Below, piece by piece: positions 1-9,101 of a stretch of 12,202 nucleotides of DNA. Within the stretch, counting starts at the first letter, position 1, and the number at the start of each line of letters is the position of its first letter. The stretch lies in the NCBI GenBank assembly GCA_016874875.1, contig VGTA01000036.1:1-12202 (forward strand). The letters are read 5' to 3'. The DNA is from Deltaproteobacteria bacterium. Lineage in GTDB: Bacteria; Myxococcota_A; Bradymonadia; UBA7976; VGTA01. The translations under genes were made by a program, and so were the position numbers. Below the pieces are notes generated by a model. That model had not been told where the DNA came from and searched no databases. It was given only the letters and a program-made list of their open reading frames with translations.

Positions 1-282
1 CTCGCCCCCCTCGCCGCCGCCCGCGCCCACCTCGCCGCCGCCCGCGGGCTGCGGGGGGTGGGGGCGCTCGTGGCGCGAGTGGAGCACCGCTTCACCCACC
101 GCGCCTGGCGGCTCTACGTCTTTGAGGCGGAGGGCGCCCCCGCCCTCGCCCCCGGGGAGGACCGCCGCGCCGCCCTCACCGCCGACGAGCTGTCGGGGGT
201 GGGGCTGGGGGGTCCGAGTCTCAAGGCCCTGCGCGCCGCCGGGCTGCCCCTGCGGGCGCGGCGCGGCGCGGGGGGGGGCTGA
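1..282 (+). CDS. mutY: A/G-specific adenine glycosylase, C-terminal fragment (5' end outside window)
   Basis: The frame is open from base 1 to a TGA at 280-282, so only about the last 93 codons are here; a GTG at 58 is internal, not a start. The visible part resembles the C-terminal NUDIX-like domain of MutY, which recognises 8-oxoguanine opposite the mispaired adenine. It has an EHRFTHRAWRLYVFEA segment, matching the V-x-H-x-FTHR-x-L-x-V pattern at the start of that domain, and ends with ADELSGVGLGGPSLKALRAA, like the usual final 'D-E-L ... GL-s-s-l-x-K-x-L' helix. The helix-hairpin-helix and iron-sulfur parts would lie upstream. The stop overlaps the next start by one base (TGATG), suggesting coupled translation. 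The assignment rests on a short, divergent domain; another NUDIX-like protein is possible. Confidence 0.68.
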   Translation, partial: LAPLAAARAHLAAARGLRGVGALVARVEHRFTHRAWRLYVFEAEGAPALAPGEDRRAALTADELSGVGLGGPSLKALRAAGLPLRARRGAGGG

Positions 283-1439
283 TGGCGGGGGGAGCGACGG
301 AGCGGGGGGCGCGCGACCGCCTCGCCCGCCCCGCCCGCCTCGCCCGCCTCGCCCGCCTCGCCCGCCTCGCGGCCGCGCCCCTGCTCGCCGCGCAGCCGAG
401 CGCCGCGCCCTCGCTAGCGACGCCCGCGCCAGCGCCCGCCCCGCCCGCTGCGCCCGCTGCGCCCGCTGCGCCCGCCGCGCCCGCCGCGCCCGCCGCGCCC
501 GCCGCGCCCGCCGCGCCCCCGCTCACCCTTGAGCTCACCTACCTCGACGGGCGCGCCGCCGCCGCCGAGGGCTACCGCGCGCACCGCGGCGTGAGCGGCG
601 GGGGGCGGGCGAGGGTGGCGGGGGGCGGGGGATGGGCGCTCAGCCTCGAGGGGGGCTACACGGCGGCGCGGGGCGCCACCCAGCGCACGCCGAGCGCGGC
701 GGCGCTGCGGGCGGCGGCGCGGGGGGGGGCGGCGGACGCCGCGGGGGGCGTGACCGCCGCGGGGGTCAGCGCGCCCCTCGCGCGCCCCGCCGAGGTGGTG
801 ACGGGAGTCGAGTGGGGGCACGCCGCCGCGCTCGGCGCCGCGCTCTCGCTCACCGGGGAGGCGGGCGCCCTCTCCCTCGCCCTCGGCGCCGCGTGGCGCG
901 CGGGGGGCGCCCTCGGCGGCGCGCGTGAGGGCGCCCTCCCGTCCGCGCTCAGCCCCTACGTCGCCCTCACCGCCTCCCTCGGCCCCGCCTGGGCGCACGC
1001 CCGCTGGGGGGGCGCGGGGCGCCCCGACGCCCTCGCCCCCGCCCCCGCCGCCCGCGCCCTCACGGCGGGCGCCGCGCTCGGTCGCGCGCGGGTGGGCGCG
1101 GGCGTGGCGGACCTCGGCGGCCTCTGGGCGCTGGCGCTCCTGTCGCTCCCGCTCAGCGCGCCGCTCTACCTCCACGTCTCCGCGTGGGGCCGCGGCGAGG
1201 GGCTAGCGGCGGGGCGCGCGTTCACGGTGGGGCTGCGCTGGACAGGGGAGCGCGACGCCCCTGAGCTCGACCCGCCCGCGCCGGGGGCGGGGGCGGGGGG
1301 CGCGCCGGGGGAGGCGCCGGCAGGCGGGGCGCTCTTGCCGTCGAGCGCGCCCCCGCCGGCGGTGGCCCCGCGCGCGCCAGGCGGGGGCCTCTCGCCGCTG
1401 TCCCCGGGCGCGCCGGGGGGGGGGCCTAGGGCGCTTTAG
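282..1439 (+). CDS. Ala/Gly-rich hypothetical protein, probably exported and beta-barrel-like
   Basis: 385 codons from an ATG that shares its A with the preceding TGA; I recognise no family. The N-terminus is Arg/Ala/Leu-rich (RLARLARLARLAAAPLLAAQ), resembling an atypical signal sequence with a possible cleavage near residues 35-45. A Pro/Ala linker made of PAA triplets follows, at about residues 47-78. From about residue 80 to 320 there are short segments of alternating hydrophobic and small or polar residues separated by Gly-rich turns (for example LTLELTYLDG, WALSLEGGYTA, AFTVGLRWTG). This pattern is compatible with outer-membrane beta-strands. The last 60 residues are a disordered Pro/Gly tail. 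Two 9-bp tandem repeats build the N-terminal region. The exported barrel is inference from pattern only. Because every frame is open in DNA this GC-rich, the coding call rests mainly on the overlap with mutY and the coherent protein pattern. Confidence 0.68.
   Translation: MAGGATERGARDRLARPARLARLARLARLAAAPLLAAQPSAAPSLATPAPAPAPPAAPAAPAAPAAPAAPAAPAAPAAPPLTLELTYLDGRAAAAEGYRAHRGVSGGGRARVAGGGGWALSLEGGYTAARGATQRTPSAAALRAAARGGAADAAGGVTAAGVSAPLARPAEVVTGVEWGHAAALGAALSLTGEAGALSLALGAAWRAGGALGGAREGALPSALSPYVALTASLGPAWAHARWGGAGRPDALAPAPAARALTAGAALGRARVGAGVADLGGLWALALLSLPLSAPLYLHVSAWGRGEGLAAGRAFTVGLRWTGERDAPELDPPAPGAGAGGAPGEAPAGGALLPSSAPPPAVAPRAPGGGLSPLSPGAPGGGPRAL
321..369 (+). repeat. 9-bp in-frame tandem repeat (CTCGCCCGC), 5 copies
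   Basis: CTCGCCCGC occurs from 321 in five consecutive copies, the second with one change, plus four bases of a sixth. It encodes the LAR-repeat of the putative signal segment. The unit is a multiple of three, so copy changes would lengthen or shorten the N-terminus without a frameshift. Confidence 0.9.
442..513 (+). repeat. 9-bp in-frame tandem repeat (CGCCCGCYG), 8 copies
   Basis: Eight perfectly spaced 9-bp units are present: the first three read CGCCCGCTG and the next five CGCCCGCCG. They encode the PAA-repeat linker. The clean switch between variants along the array suggests growth by slippage or unequal exchange. Confidence 0.92.
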
Positions 1440-1462
1440 CGGGGGGCGCGCTATCCGAAATA

Positions 1463-1492
1463 GCTCTTATATATTGAATAGATCATAAGAGC
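1463..1492. terminator. Inverted repeat between convergent genes, possible bidirectional terminator
   Basis: GCTCTTAT (1463-1470) pairs perfectly with ATAAGAGC (1485-1492), an 8-bp stem around a 14-base AT-rich loop. It sits in the 73-bp AT-rich gap between two converging genes, where a shared terminator is expected. No T-tract follows on either strand, so it is not a textbook intrinsic terminator. The 3' arm overlaps the 15-bp motif also found before thrS. Confidence 0.4.
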
Positions 1493-1512
1493 CTGGCACC
1501 TCAATGAGCACC

Positions 1513-1516
<4 letters not shown>
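1487..1516. repeat. Shared 15-bp motif followed by a GCACCTCAA direct repeat
   Basis: AAGAGCCTGGCACCT (1487-1501) is identical to 7184-7198 upstream of thrS. It is followed here by GCACCTCAA twice (1496-1504 and 1508-1516, 12-bp period). The second copy contains the stop codon of the radical SAM gene (TCA at 1513-1515 on +). Both sites share the GCACCT core, so this may be a dispersed repeat of the genome. Confidence 0.75.
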
Positions 1517-3882
<2,366 letters not shown>

Positions 3883-3905
3883 GGGGGCTCTCGGCGCGGC
3901 GCGGC

Positions 3906-3960
3906 GTGGCGGAATCTGTGGCGGAATCTGTGGCGGAATCTGTGGCGGAATCTGTGGCGG
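3906..3960. repeat. 12-bp tandem repeat (GTGGCGGAATCT), 4.6 copies, upstream of the ygiQ-family start
   Basis: Four perfect copies of GTGGCGGAATCT (3906-3917, 3918-3929, 3930-3941, 3942-3953) and seven bases of a fifth. The array lies 24-78 bp upstream of the start at 3882 on the - strand, where it reads AGATTCCGCCAC. If the weak promoter proposed at 3988-4016 is right, the array is transcribed in the 5' leader. Confidence 0.97.
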
Positions 3961-3987
3961 CGGTGGGGGCGGGCGCGCACGGGCGAG

Positions 3988-4016
3988 TGTGTACCCGCTG
4001 CGCGCCTCGCGCACAA
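3988..4016 (-). promoter_or_regulatory. Weak candidate sigma70-type promoter for the ygiQ-family gene
   Basis: On the - strand TTGTGC (4011-4016) and TACACA (3988-3993) are separated by 17 bases, about 105 bp upstream of the start. Each box matches the consensus at only 3 of 6 positions, so this may be chance. The gene could instead be co-transcribed with the one upstream. Confidence 0.2.
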
Positions 4017-4040
4017 GTGAGGCTCGCGGCTGGCGCCCGC

Positions 4041-4811
4041 TCAGGGGGCGGCGGGGGGCGCCTCCCCCGCGAGCCACCCCCACAGCGGCGCGCAGCGCTC
4101 CTCGCAGGGCGGGTAGAGGCGCCCCTCCTCAAAGCGCCCGCGTGAGGCGCCCCACCACACCTCCGCGAGCCCCACGGGGCGCCAGCCGAGCGCGTGGGCG
4201 CGGCACAGCAGCTTGGGCGCGCAGCACTCCCCCGTCCCCGTGGGCGCCGCGGGCCACAGCGCGTAGAGCGAACGGCGGGCGCCCCCCGGCGCGGTGAGCG
4301 TGTACGCCTCGTGGATCTCGCGCGTGAGCGCCCTCGACACGTCGCGCCGCGCCCCCATGAGCGCCGCGCGCGCCTCGGGGCTGAGGGCGGGGGCGGCGAG
4401 CGCCTCCGTGAGCGCGTGGAGGGCGAGCTGCGCGCGCCACGAGGCGCCCGCGAACCGCGCGCCCTCAAAGAGCGGCGGCGCCCACCCGGCGCGCGCCCAC
4501 GCCCCGTCGAGCTGCCCCGAGAAGGCGCGCAGGAGCCCCCCCTCCCCCTCGGGGGTCTCGCAGAGGAGGAGCCCGAGCATCTTGCCCTCGCCGCGCGCTC
4601 GCAGCCCCTCCCAGGAGAGGGGGGGGGCGAGGGGCTCGTCGGGGAGGGGGTGCGGGTCGAGGCGCCAGCCCGCGCCCCCTGCGCTCGCCTCAGGCGGCGG
4701 GGGCCAGCGGTCAGGGCGCTCAGCCCAGCGCGAGATGAGCGCGCGCGCCTCGTTATCTCTTGGGAGCGCGCAGGGGGACGCGCGCGGCGTTGGGGCGCGG
4801 GGTGGGCTCAT
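4041..4811 (-). CDS. Stand-alone domain related to the N-terminal part of long RluA-family pseudouridine synthases
   Basis: 256 codons; ATG at 4811 with TTAGGTG a few bases upstream as ribosome-binding site. The sequence follows the N-terminal extension of long RluA-family enzymes. It shows G-E-G-K-M-L-G-L-L (about 74-82), AFSGQ (96-100) and W-x-PPLF (110-115). A helical segment follows where the family has an Arg/Lys-rich stretch (about 147-170), then TGTGECCAPKLL (191-202), LAEVWWG (215-221) and YPPCEERCAPLWGWLAG (233-249). Cys196, 197, 203, 236 and 240 could form a metal site, which is inference. In long family members this domain precedes the pseudouridine synthase catalytic domain; here the protein stops right after it. 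The DNA on both sides holds no catalytic domain, so it is either a split/stand-alone version or a truncated relic. It shares strand with the ygiQ-family gene and diverges from the E1 gene. Confidence 0.85.
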   Translation of the reverse strand: MSPPRAPTPRASPCALPRDNEARALISRWAERPDRWPPPPEASAGGAGWRLDPHPLPDEPLAPPLSWEGLRARGEGKMLGLLLCETPEGEGGLLRAFSGQLDGAWARAGWAPPLFEGARFAGASWRAQLALHALTEALAAPALSPEARAALMGARRDVSRALTREIHEAYTLTAPGGARRSLYALWPAAPTGTGECCAPKLLCRAHALGWRPVGLAEVWWGASRGRFEEGRLYPPCEERCAPLWGWLAGEAPPAAP

Positions 4812-4822
4812 ATGACACCTAA

Positions 4823-4872
4823 GGTGAGCGCGGGTAGGCGCGGGTGGGCGCGGGTGGGCGCGGGTGGGCGCG
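4823..4872. repeat. 10-bp tandem repeat (GGTGGGCGCG), 5 copies, in a divergent intergenic region
   Basis: Five adjacent 10-bp units: GGTGAGCGCG, GGTAGGCGCG, then three identical GGTGGGCGCG. The array is 12-61 bp upstream of the - strand start at 4811 and 112-162 bp upstream of the + strand start at 4985. The variants lie at the edge nearest the - strand gene and the identical copies distal to it. Confidence 0.96.
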
Positions 4873-4873
4873 G

Positions 4874-4902
4874 TTGTGTTTTGAGGCGCGCTCGGCTATG
4901 TA
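4874..4902 (+). promoter_or_regulatory. Weak candidate promoter for the E1 gene
   Basis: TTGTGT (4874-4879) and TATGTA (4897-4902) are spaced by 17 bases, 83 bp upstream of the ATG at 4985. Both hexamers are poor matches to consensus. The location, in the only AT-richer part of the 173-bp divergent gap, is the main support. Confidence 0.2.
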
Positions 4903-4971
4903 AGCACCATCTCAATACACCAAGCGCGCTGCGCAGACCTCGCGCGCACATCGCCCCGCTAGAGCCTCGCC

Positions 4972-4984
4972 GGAGAGCCCCCCC
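4972..4984 (+). promoter_or_regulatory. Ribosome-binding site with poly-C spacer (E1 gene)
   Basis: GGAGAG at 4972-4977 is followed by seven C residues and then ATG. The same arrangement precedes thrS (GGAG, then seven C, 7252-7262) and, on the - strand, the ygiQ-family gene (GAGAG, then five C, 3892-3883). It supports all three start choices. Confidence 0.75.
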
Positions 4985-7117
4985 ATGAGCATAGACGACC
5001 ACGCCGCTCCACGCGCCGCGCGCGCCCCGCTGAGCCCTGAGGCCCTCGCCGCCGCCTACACCAACATGTACAGGTCTAGGAGGCTCGACGACCGCGAGAT
5101 CTCCCTCAAGCGCCAGAACCGCATCTACTTCCAGATCAGCGGCGCGGGCCACGAGGCGGTGCTCACGGCGGCGGGGATGGCGCTCACGGCGGGGCGCGAC
5201 TACGTGATCTCTTACTACCGCGACCGCGCCCTCATGACCCAGCTCGGCATGACCTCCAGGGAGGTCATCCTCGCCGCCGTGGGCTCTAAGGAGGACGTCA
5301 CCAGCGGCGGGCGGCAGATGCCCTGCCACTGGGGGCACAAGCGACTCAACGTGATCTCCAAGTCGAGCTGCACCGGCACGCAGTTCCTGCAGGCGGTGGG
5401 GGCGGCGGAGGTGTCGCGCTACCGCGAGGCGATGGAGTCCGTGGCGGCGCGGCTCCCCGGGCACGGCGACGAGGTGGTGCTGGTGACCACGGGCGAGGGC
5501 ACCACCAGCCAAGGGGAGCTCTTTGAGGCGCTCAACACCGCCTGCAACAGCCGCCTCCCCGTGATCTTCTTGGTGGAGGACAACGGCTACGCCATCAGCG
5601 TCCCCGTGGAGGCGCAGACCCCCGGCGGCTCCATCAGCGAGCTGGTGAAGGGCTACCCCAACCTCAAGGTGCTCCAGGGCGTGGACGGCTGCGACGTGGA
5701 GGACAGCCTCCGCGCCTTCGAGGAGGCCCTCGCGTGGTGCCGCGCGCGCAAGGGCCCCGCCCTGATCCACGCCCACGTGGTGCGCCCCTACAGCCACTCC
5801 ATGAGCGACGACCAGGCGAACTACCGCCCCGAGGCGGAGCGCGCCGCTGAGGAGGCGCGCGACCCGCTGCGCATCCTCAGCGCCCGCCTCTTGCGCGAGG
5901 GCGTGTGGACGGCGGAGCAGCTGGCGGCGGCGCAGGAGGCGGTGGACGCGGAGATCGAGGAGGCCACGCGCCAGGCGCTCGCCGCCCCCACCCCGCTCCC
6001 GAGCGAGGTGATGGAGCAGATCTACAGCCCCGACCTCGACCCCACCTCCGCCGCCTTCAGCACCCCGCCGCAGGTCGCCGCCGACGACGACGGCAACAAG
6101 ACGATGGTGGACCTGATCAACTCCTGCCTCCGCGACGAGATGGCGCGCGACGAGCGAATCGTGGTCTTTGGGGAGGACGTGGCGGACGCGAGCCGCGAGG
6201 AGGTGCTGGGGCAGTGCAAGGGCAAGGGCGGCGTCTTTAAGGTGACCCACGGGCTCCAGGCGCGCTTTGGGGGGCGCCGCGTCTTCAACAGCCCGCTCGC
6301 CGAGGCCAACATCGTGGGGCGCGCCATCGGCATGGCGTACCGCGGGCTGCGCCCCGTGGTGGAGATCCAGTTCCTCGACTACATCTGGCCCGCCTTCCAG
6401 CAGATCCGCAACGAGCTCGCCACCGCCCGCTGGCGCAGCCACGGCGACTGGCCGGCGCCGGTGGTGATTCGCGTGCCGTCGGGGGGCTACCTCAAGGGCG
6501 GCGCCCCCTACCACAGCCAGAGCGCCGAGACGCTCTTCACGCACATCCCCGGGCTCCGTGTGGTGATGCCCTCCAACGCCCTCGACGCCAATGGCCTCCT
6601 CCGCACCGCCATCCGCTGCGATGACCCCGTGCTGTTCTTGGAGCCCAAGCACCTCTATCGCCAGACCTACAACAAGGGCCCCTACCCCGGCCCCGACTAC
6701 ATGATCCCGTTCGCGCAGGCGGCCAAGGTGTGCGAGGGCGACGACCTGACGGTGGTGACGTACGGGTCGCTGGTGCACCGCAGCCTGCAGGCGGTTAAGC
6801 TCCTGCAGCGCGAGCGCGACCGTGGGGTGGACCTGATCGACCTCCGCACGCTCTCGCCCTATGACTGGGGTATGATCTCCGAGTCGGTGCGCCGCACGGG
6901 GCGCCTGCTCGTGGTGCACGAGGAGAGCCGCGCGTGGGGCTACGGCGCCGAGCTCGCGAGCCGCGCCGCCGAGGAGCTCTTTGAGTGGCTCGACGCGCCC
7001 CCCCGCCGCCTCGCTTCTCTCGACACCTTTGTAGGCTATCACCCCGACCTCGAGGACGTGACGCTGCCGCAGGTGGAGGACGTGCGGCGCGCGATGGCGG
7101 CGCTGCTTGATTATTGA
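4985..7117 (+). CDS. 2-oxoacid dehydrogenase E1 component, alpha and beta subunits fused
   Basis: 710 codons; start fixed by a strong ribosome-binding site. Residues about 15-340 are the E1 alpha half. The thiamine diphosphate motif begins GEGTTSQGELFEALN at 170 and ends at EDNGYAIS (198-205), with Glu in place of the common Asp as in branched-chain enzymes. YSHSMSDD (269-276) is the conserved active-site loop. Residues about 371-710 are the beta half (VVFGEDVAD, GVFKVTHGLQARFG, FNSPLAEANIVGRAIGMA, FLDYIWPAFQQIRNELA). E1 decarboxylates a 2-oxoacid and transfers the acyl group to lipoyl-E2 in the cytoplasm. Fused alpha/beta forms resemble branched-chain or related E1 proteins, but substrate cannot be read from the sequence. 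A linker of about 30 residues joins the halves. No E2, E3 or lipoylation gene is in the window, so partners must be encoded elsewhere. Confidence 0.93.
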   Translation: MSIDDHAAPRAARAPLSPEALAAAYTNMYRSRRLDDREISLKRQNRIYFQISGAGHEAVLTAAGMALTAGRDYVISYYRDRALMTQLGMTSREVILAAVGSKEDVTSGGRQMPCHWGHKRLNVISKSSCTGTQFLQAVGAAEVSRYREAMESVAARLPGHGDEVVLVTTGEGTTSQGELFEALNTACNSRLPVIFLVEDNGYAISVPVEAQTPGGSISELVKGYPNLKVLQGVDGCDVEDSLRAFEEALAWCRARKGPALIHAHVVRPYSHSMSDDQANYRPEAERAAEEARDPLRILSARLLREGVWTAEQLAAAQEAVDAEIEEATRQALAAPTPLPSEVMEQIYSPDLDPTSAAFSTPPQVAADDDGNKTMVDLINSCLRDEMARDERIVVFGEDVADASREEVLGQCKGKGGVFKVTHGLQARFGGRRVFNSPLAEANIVGRAIGMAYRGLRPVVEIQFLDYIWPAFQQIRNELATARWRSHGDWPAPVVIRVPSGGYLKGGAPYHSQSAETLFTHIPGLRVVMPSNALDANGLLRTAIRCDDPVLFLEPKHLYRQTYNKGPYPGPDYMIPFAQAAKVCEGDDLTVVTYGSLVHRSLQAVKLLQRERDRGVDLIDLRTLSPYDWGMISESVRRTGRLLVVHEESRAWGYGAELASRAAEELFEWLDAPPRRLASLDTFVGYHPDLEDVTLPQVEDVRRAMAALLDY

Positions 7118-7142
7118 GCATGACCCGCTGAGCTTGATGGTG

Positions 7143-7166
7143 GCGCTGATTGATAAAATCAAGCGC
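7143..7166 (+). terminator. Hairpin just after the E1 gene, possible terminator
   Basis: GCGC-TGATT (7143-7151) pairs with AATCA-(A)-GCGC (7157-7166): nine base pairs with one bulged A and a five-base loop, 25 bp after the E1 stop. No T-run follows, so termination is uncertain. The structure lies in an AT-rich patch that could also hold a thrS promoter (TAAAAT at 7154-7159, no good -35 box). Confidence 0.35.
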
Positions 7167-7183
7167 TAGATCAAACACATAAC

Positions 7184-7230
7184 AAGAGCCTGGCACCTAT
7201 CTAGCCTAGCACCTATCTAGCACCTATCTG
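7184..7230. repeat. Shared 15-bp motif plus GCACCTATCTA repeat (3 copies) upstream of thrS
   Basis: AAGAGCCTGGCACCT (7184-7198) is identical to 1487-1501. GCACCTATCTA occurs at 7193-7203, 7209-7219 and 7220-7230, the first two separated by GCCTA. The array ends 32 bp before the thrS ATG, just ahead of its ribosome-binding site. Confidence 0.93.
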
Positions 7231-7262
7231 ATCCCCTCTTAGCCTCCCTCCGGAGCCCCCCC

Positions 7263-9101
7263 ATGAACGCCCCCCACGCCCCCGACGAGCCGCTCCACAG
7301 AATCCGCCACAGCCTCGCCCACGTCCTCGCGCAGGCCGTGCTCGAGTACCGCCCCGGCAGCACCCTTGGCTTTGGCCCCCCCGTCGCCGACGGCTTCTAC
7401 TACGACTTCATCCTCTCGGAGCCCATCTCGGAGGAGGACTTCCCCGAGCTCGAGAAGCGCATGAAGCACATCCTCAAGCGCAACCAGCGCTTTGAGCGCG
7501 AGGAGCTGCCCCGCGACGAGGCGATGGCGCGCCTCAGCGGCATGCAGGAGCCCTACAAGCGCGAGTACGCCGAGGAGCTCTTTGAGAAGAAGAGCCTCTC
7601 CACGCTCACCTTCTACCGCAGCGGCGCCTTCCTCGACATGTGCGACGGCCCTCACGTGGAGAGCACCAAGGACATCCCCCGCGGCTGCTTTAAGCTCCGC
7701 AGCGTGGCGGGCGCCTACTGGCGCGGCGACTCGCGCAACGTGATGATGACTCGCCTCTACGCCTGGGCGTTCGAGAGCGAGGAGGTGCTCGAGGCGCACG
7801 TCAAGGCCTACCACGAGGCGCTCGCGCGCGACCACAAGAAGCTCGGCAAGGAGCTCGAGCTCTTCGTGATCGACGAGCAGGTGGGCAAGGGGCTCCCGCT
7901 GTGGCTCCCCAACGGCACGGTGATTCGCGACGAGCTCGAGCGCCTCGCCAAGGAGCTCGAGTTCAAGGCGGGGTACCACCGCGTCGCCACCCCCCACCTC
8001 ACCAAGGCGGGGCTCTACTACCAGACCGGGCACCTCCCCTACTACAAAGACCACATCTACCCGATCATGGAGCTCAAGGAGCAGACCGAGAGCGGCGAGG
8101 TGGTGCGCGAGGCGTACTGCCTCAAGCCGATGAACTGCCCCCACCACCACAGGATTTTCGCCGCCCGCAAGCGCTCCTACCGCGAGCTGCCCCTGCGCCT
8201 CGCCGAGTACGGGCAGGTGTACCGCTTTGAGGACTCCGGCGCCCTCTCGGGGCTCCTGCGCGTGCGCGGCATGTGCATGAACGACGCGCACATCTACTGC
8301 ACCGAGGAGAACCTCAAGCGGGAGTTCTTGGCGGTGATGGAGCTCCACAAGCAGCTCTACGAGATCCTCGGGCTCACGGACTACTACATGCGCTTCTCCA
8401 CCTGGGACCCCGATGACCCCAAGGGCAAGTCCAAGTACGTGGACGACCCCGTCGCCTGGGAGAAGAGCCAGTGCTTTATCCGCGAGGCGATGGTGGAGAG
8501 CGGGCTGCCCTTCCGCGAGGTCAAGGGCGAGGCGGCGTTCTACGGCCCCAAGATCGACGTGCAGTTCCGCACCGTCACGGGGCGCGAGGAGACGGCGAGC
8601 ACCAACCAGCTCGATTTCGCCGTGCCGCAGCGCATGAATCTCAGCTACGTGGGCGCCGACAACCAAGAGCACCGCCCCTACATCATCCACCGCGCCCCCC
8701 TCGGCACCCACGAGCGTTTCGTGGCGTTCCTCATCGAGCACTACGGCGGCGCCTTCCCCACCTGGCTGGCGCCCACGCAGGTGCGCATCCTGGTGGTGGC
8801 GGACCGCTTCTTGGACTACGCCCGCGCCCTCGAGGAGGACCTCCGCATAAGCATGGTGCGCGTGGAGGTGGACGCCTCCGGCGAGCGTATCAACAAGGCG
8901 ATCCGCAACGCCAGCACCGCCAAGATCCCCAACGTGCTCGTCTTGGGCGAGCGCGAGGTGGAGGAGCGCGGCGTCACCCTGCGCCGCTACGGCGTGGAGG
9001 AGCAGGAGGCGATGCCCTACGAGGCGTTCAAGGCGCGCCTGCTCAAGACCATCGAGTCGCGCAGCCGCGGGTTCGTGGCAGCGCCCTCGACGTGCTCATG
9101 A
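7263..9101 (+). CDS. thrS: Threonyl-tRNA synthetase without the N-terminal TGS domain
   Basis: 612 codons; GGAG at 7252-7255 supports the ATG. It charges tRNA-Thr with threonine in the cytoplasm. The editing domain comes first: HSLAH (His16, His20) and CDGPH (Cys127, His131) give the zinc-like site that removes mis-charged serine. The class II core spans about 190-500: catalytic zinc ligands Cys292 (MNCPHHH), His343 (DAHIYC) and His476 (IIHRAPLG); motif 2 around YRFEDSGAL (320-328); motif 3 around GTHERFVAFLIEHYGG (481-496). The anticodon-binding domain is about 505-600. The usual TGS domain of roughly 60 residues is missing, since the protein starts almost at the editing domain and the upstream gap holds only repeats. 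ThrRS lacking TGS is known in some bacteria. The usual neighbour infC is absent; a small ORF overlaps the stop by ATGA. Confidence 0.97.
   Translation: MNAPHAPDEPLHRIRHSLAHVLAQAVLEYRPGSTLGFGPPVADGFYYDFILSEPISEEDFPELEKRMKHILKRNQRFEREELPRDEAMARLSGMQEPYKREYAEELFEKKSLSTLTFYRSGAFLDMCDGPHVESTKDIPRGCFKLRSVAGAYWRGDSRNVMMTRLYAWAFESEEVLEAHVKAYHEALARDHKKLGKELELFVIDEQVGKGLPLWLPNGTVIRDELERLAKELEFKAGYHRVATPHLTKAGLYYQTGHLPYYKDHIYPIMELKEQTESGEVVREAYCLKPMNCPHHHRIFAARKRSYRELPLRLAEYGQVYRFEDSGALSGLLRVRGMCMNDAHIYCTEENLKREFLAVMELHKQLYEILGLTDYYMRFSTWDPDDPKGKSKYVDDPVAWEKSQCFIREAMVESGLPFREVKGEAAFYGPKIDVQFRTVTGREETASTNQLDFAVPQRMNLSYVGADNQEHRPYIIHRAPLGTHERFVAFLIEHYGGAFPTWLAPTQVRILVVADRFLDYARALEEDLRISMVRVEVDASGERINKAIRNASTAKIPNVLVLGEREVEERGVTLRRYGVEEQEAMPYEAFKARLLKTIESRSRGFVAAPSTCS

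Noticed and set aside
122..532. Overlapping + strand ORF in a second frame across mutY and the next gene
   Set aside because: Arg/Pro-rich translation of repeats; conflicts with the coupled TGATG junction of the two better-supported genes.
3906..3960. CRISPR array
   Set aside because: Units are contiguous 12-mers without spacers; the same holds for the other arrays, and no cas gene is present.
3883..4083. N-terminal extension of the radical SAM gene to an ATG at 4083
   Set aside because: The extension is proline-rich tandem-repeat DNA that also overlaps the C-terminal codons of the upstream gene; the ATG at 3882 has the better initiation context.
4808..7162. 784-codon open frame on the - strand antisense to the E1 gene
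   Set aside because: An open frame caused by extreme GC bias. The translation is His/Arg/Val-rich without domain motifs, while the + strand encodes a complete, motif-bearing E1 fusion.
7239..8741. 500-codon - strand frame antisense to thrS
   Set aside because: Mirror-frame artefact of GC3-saturated codons; thrS on + has all catalytic and editing motifs.
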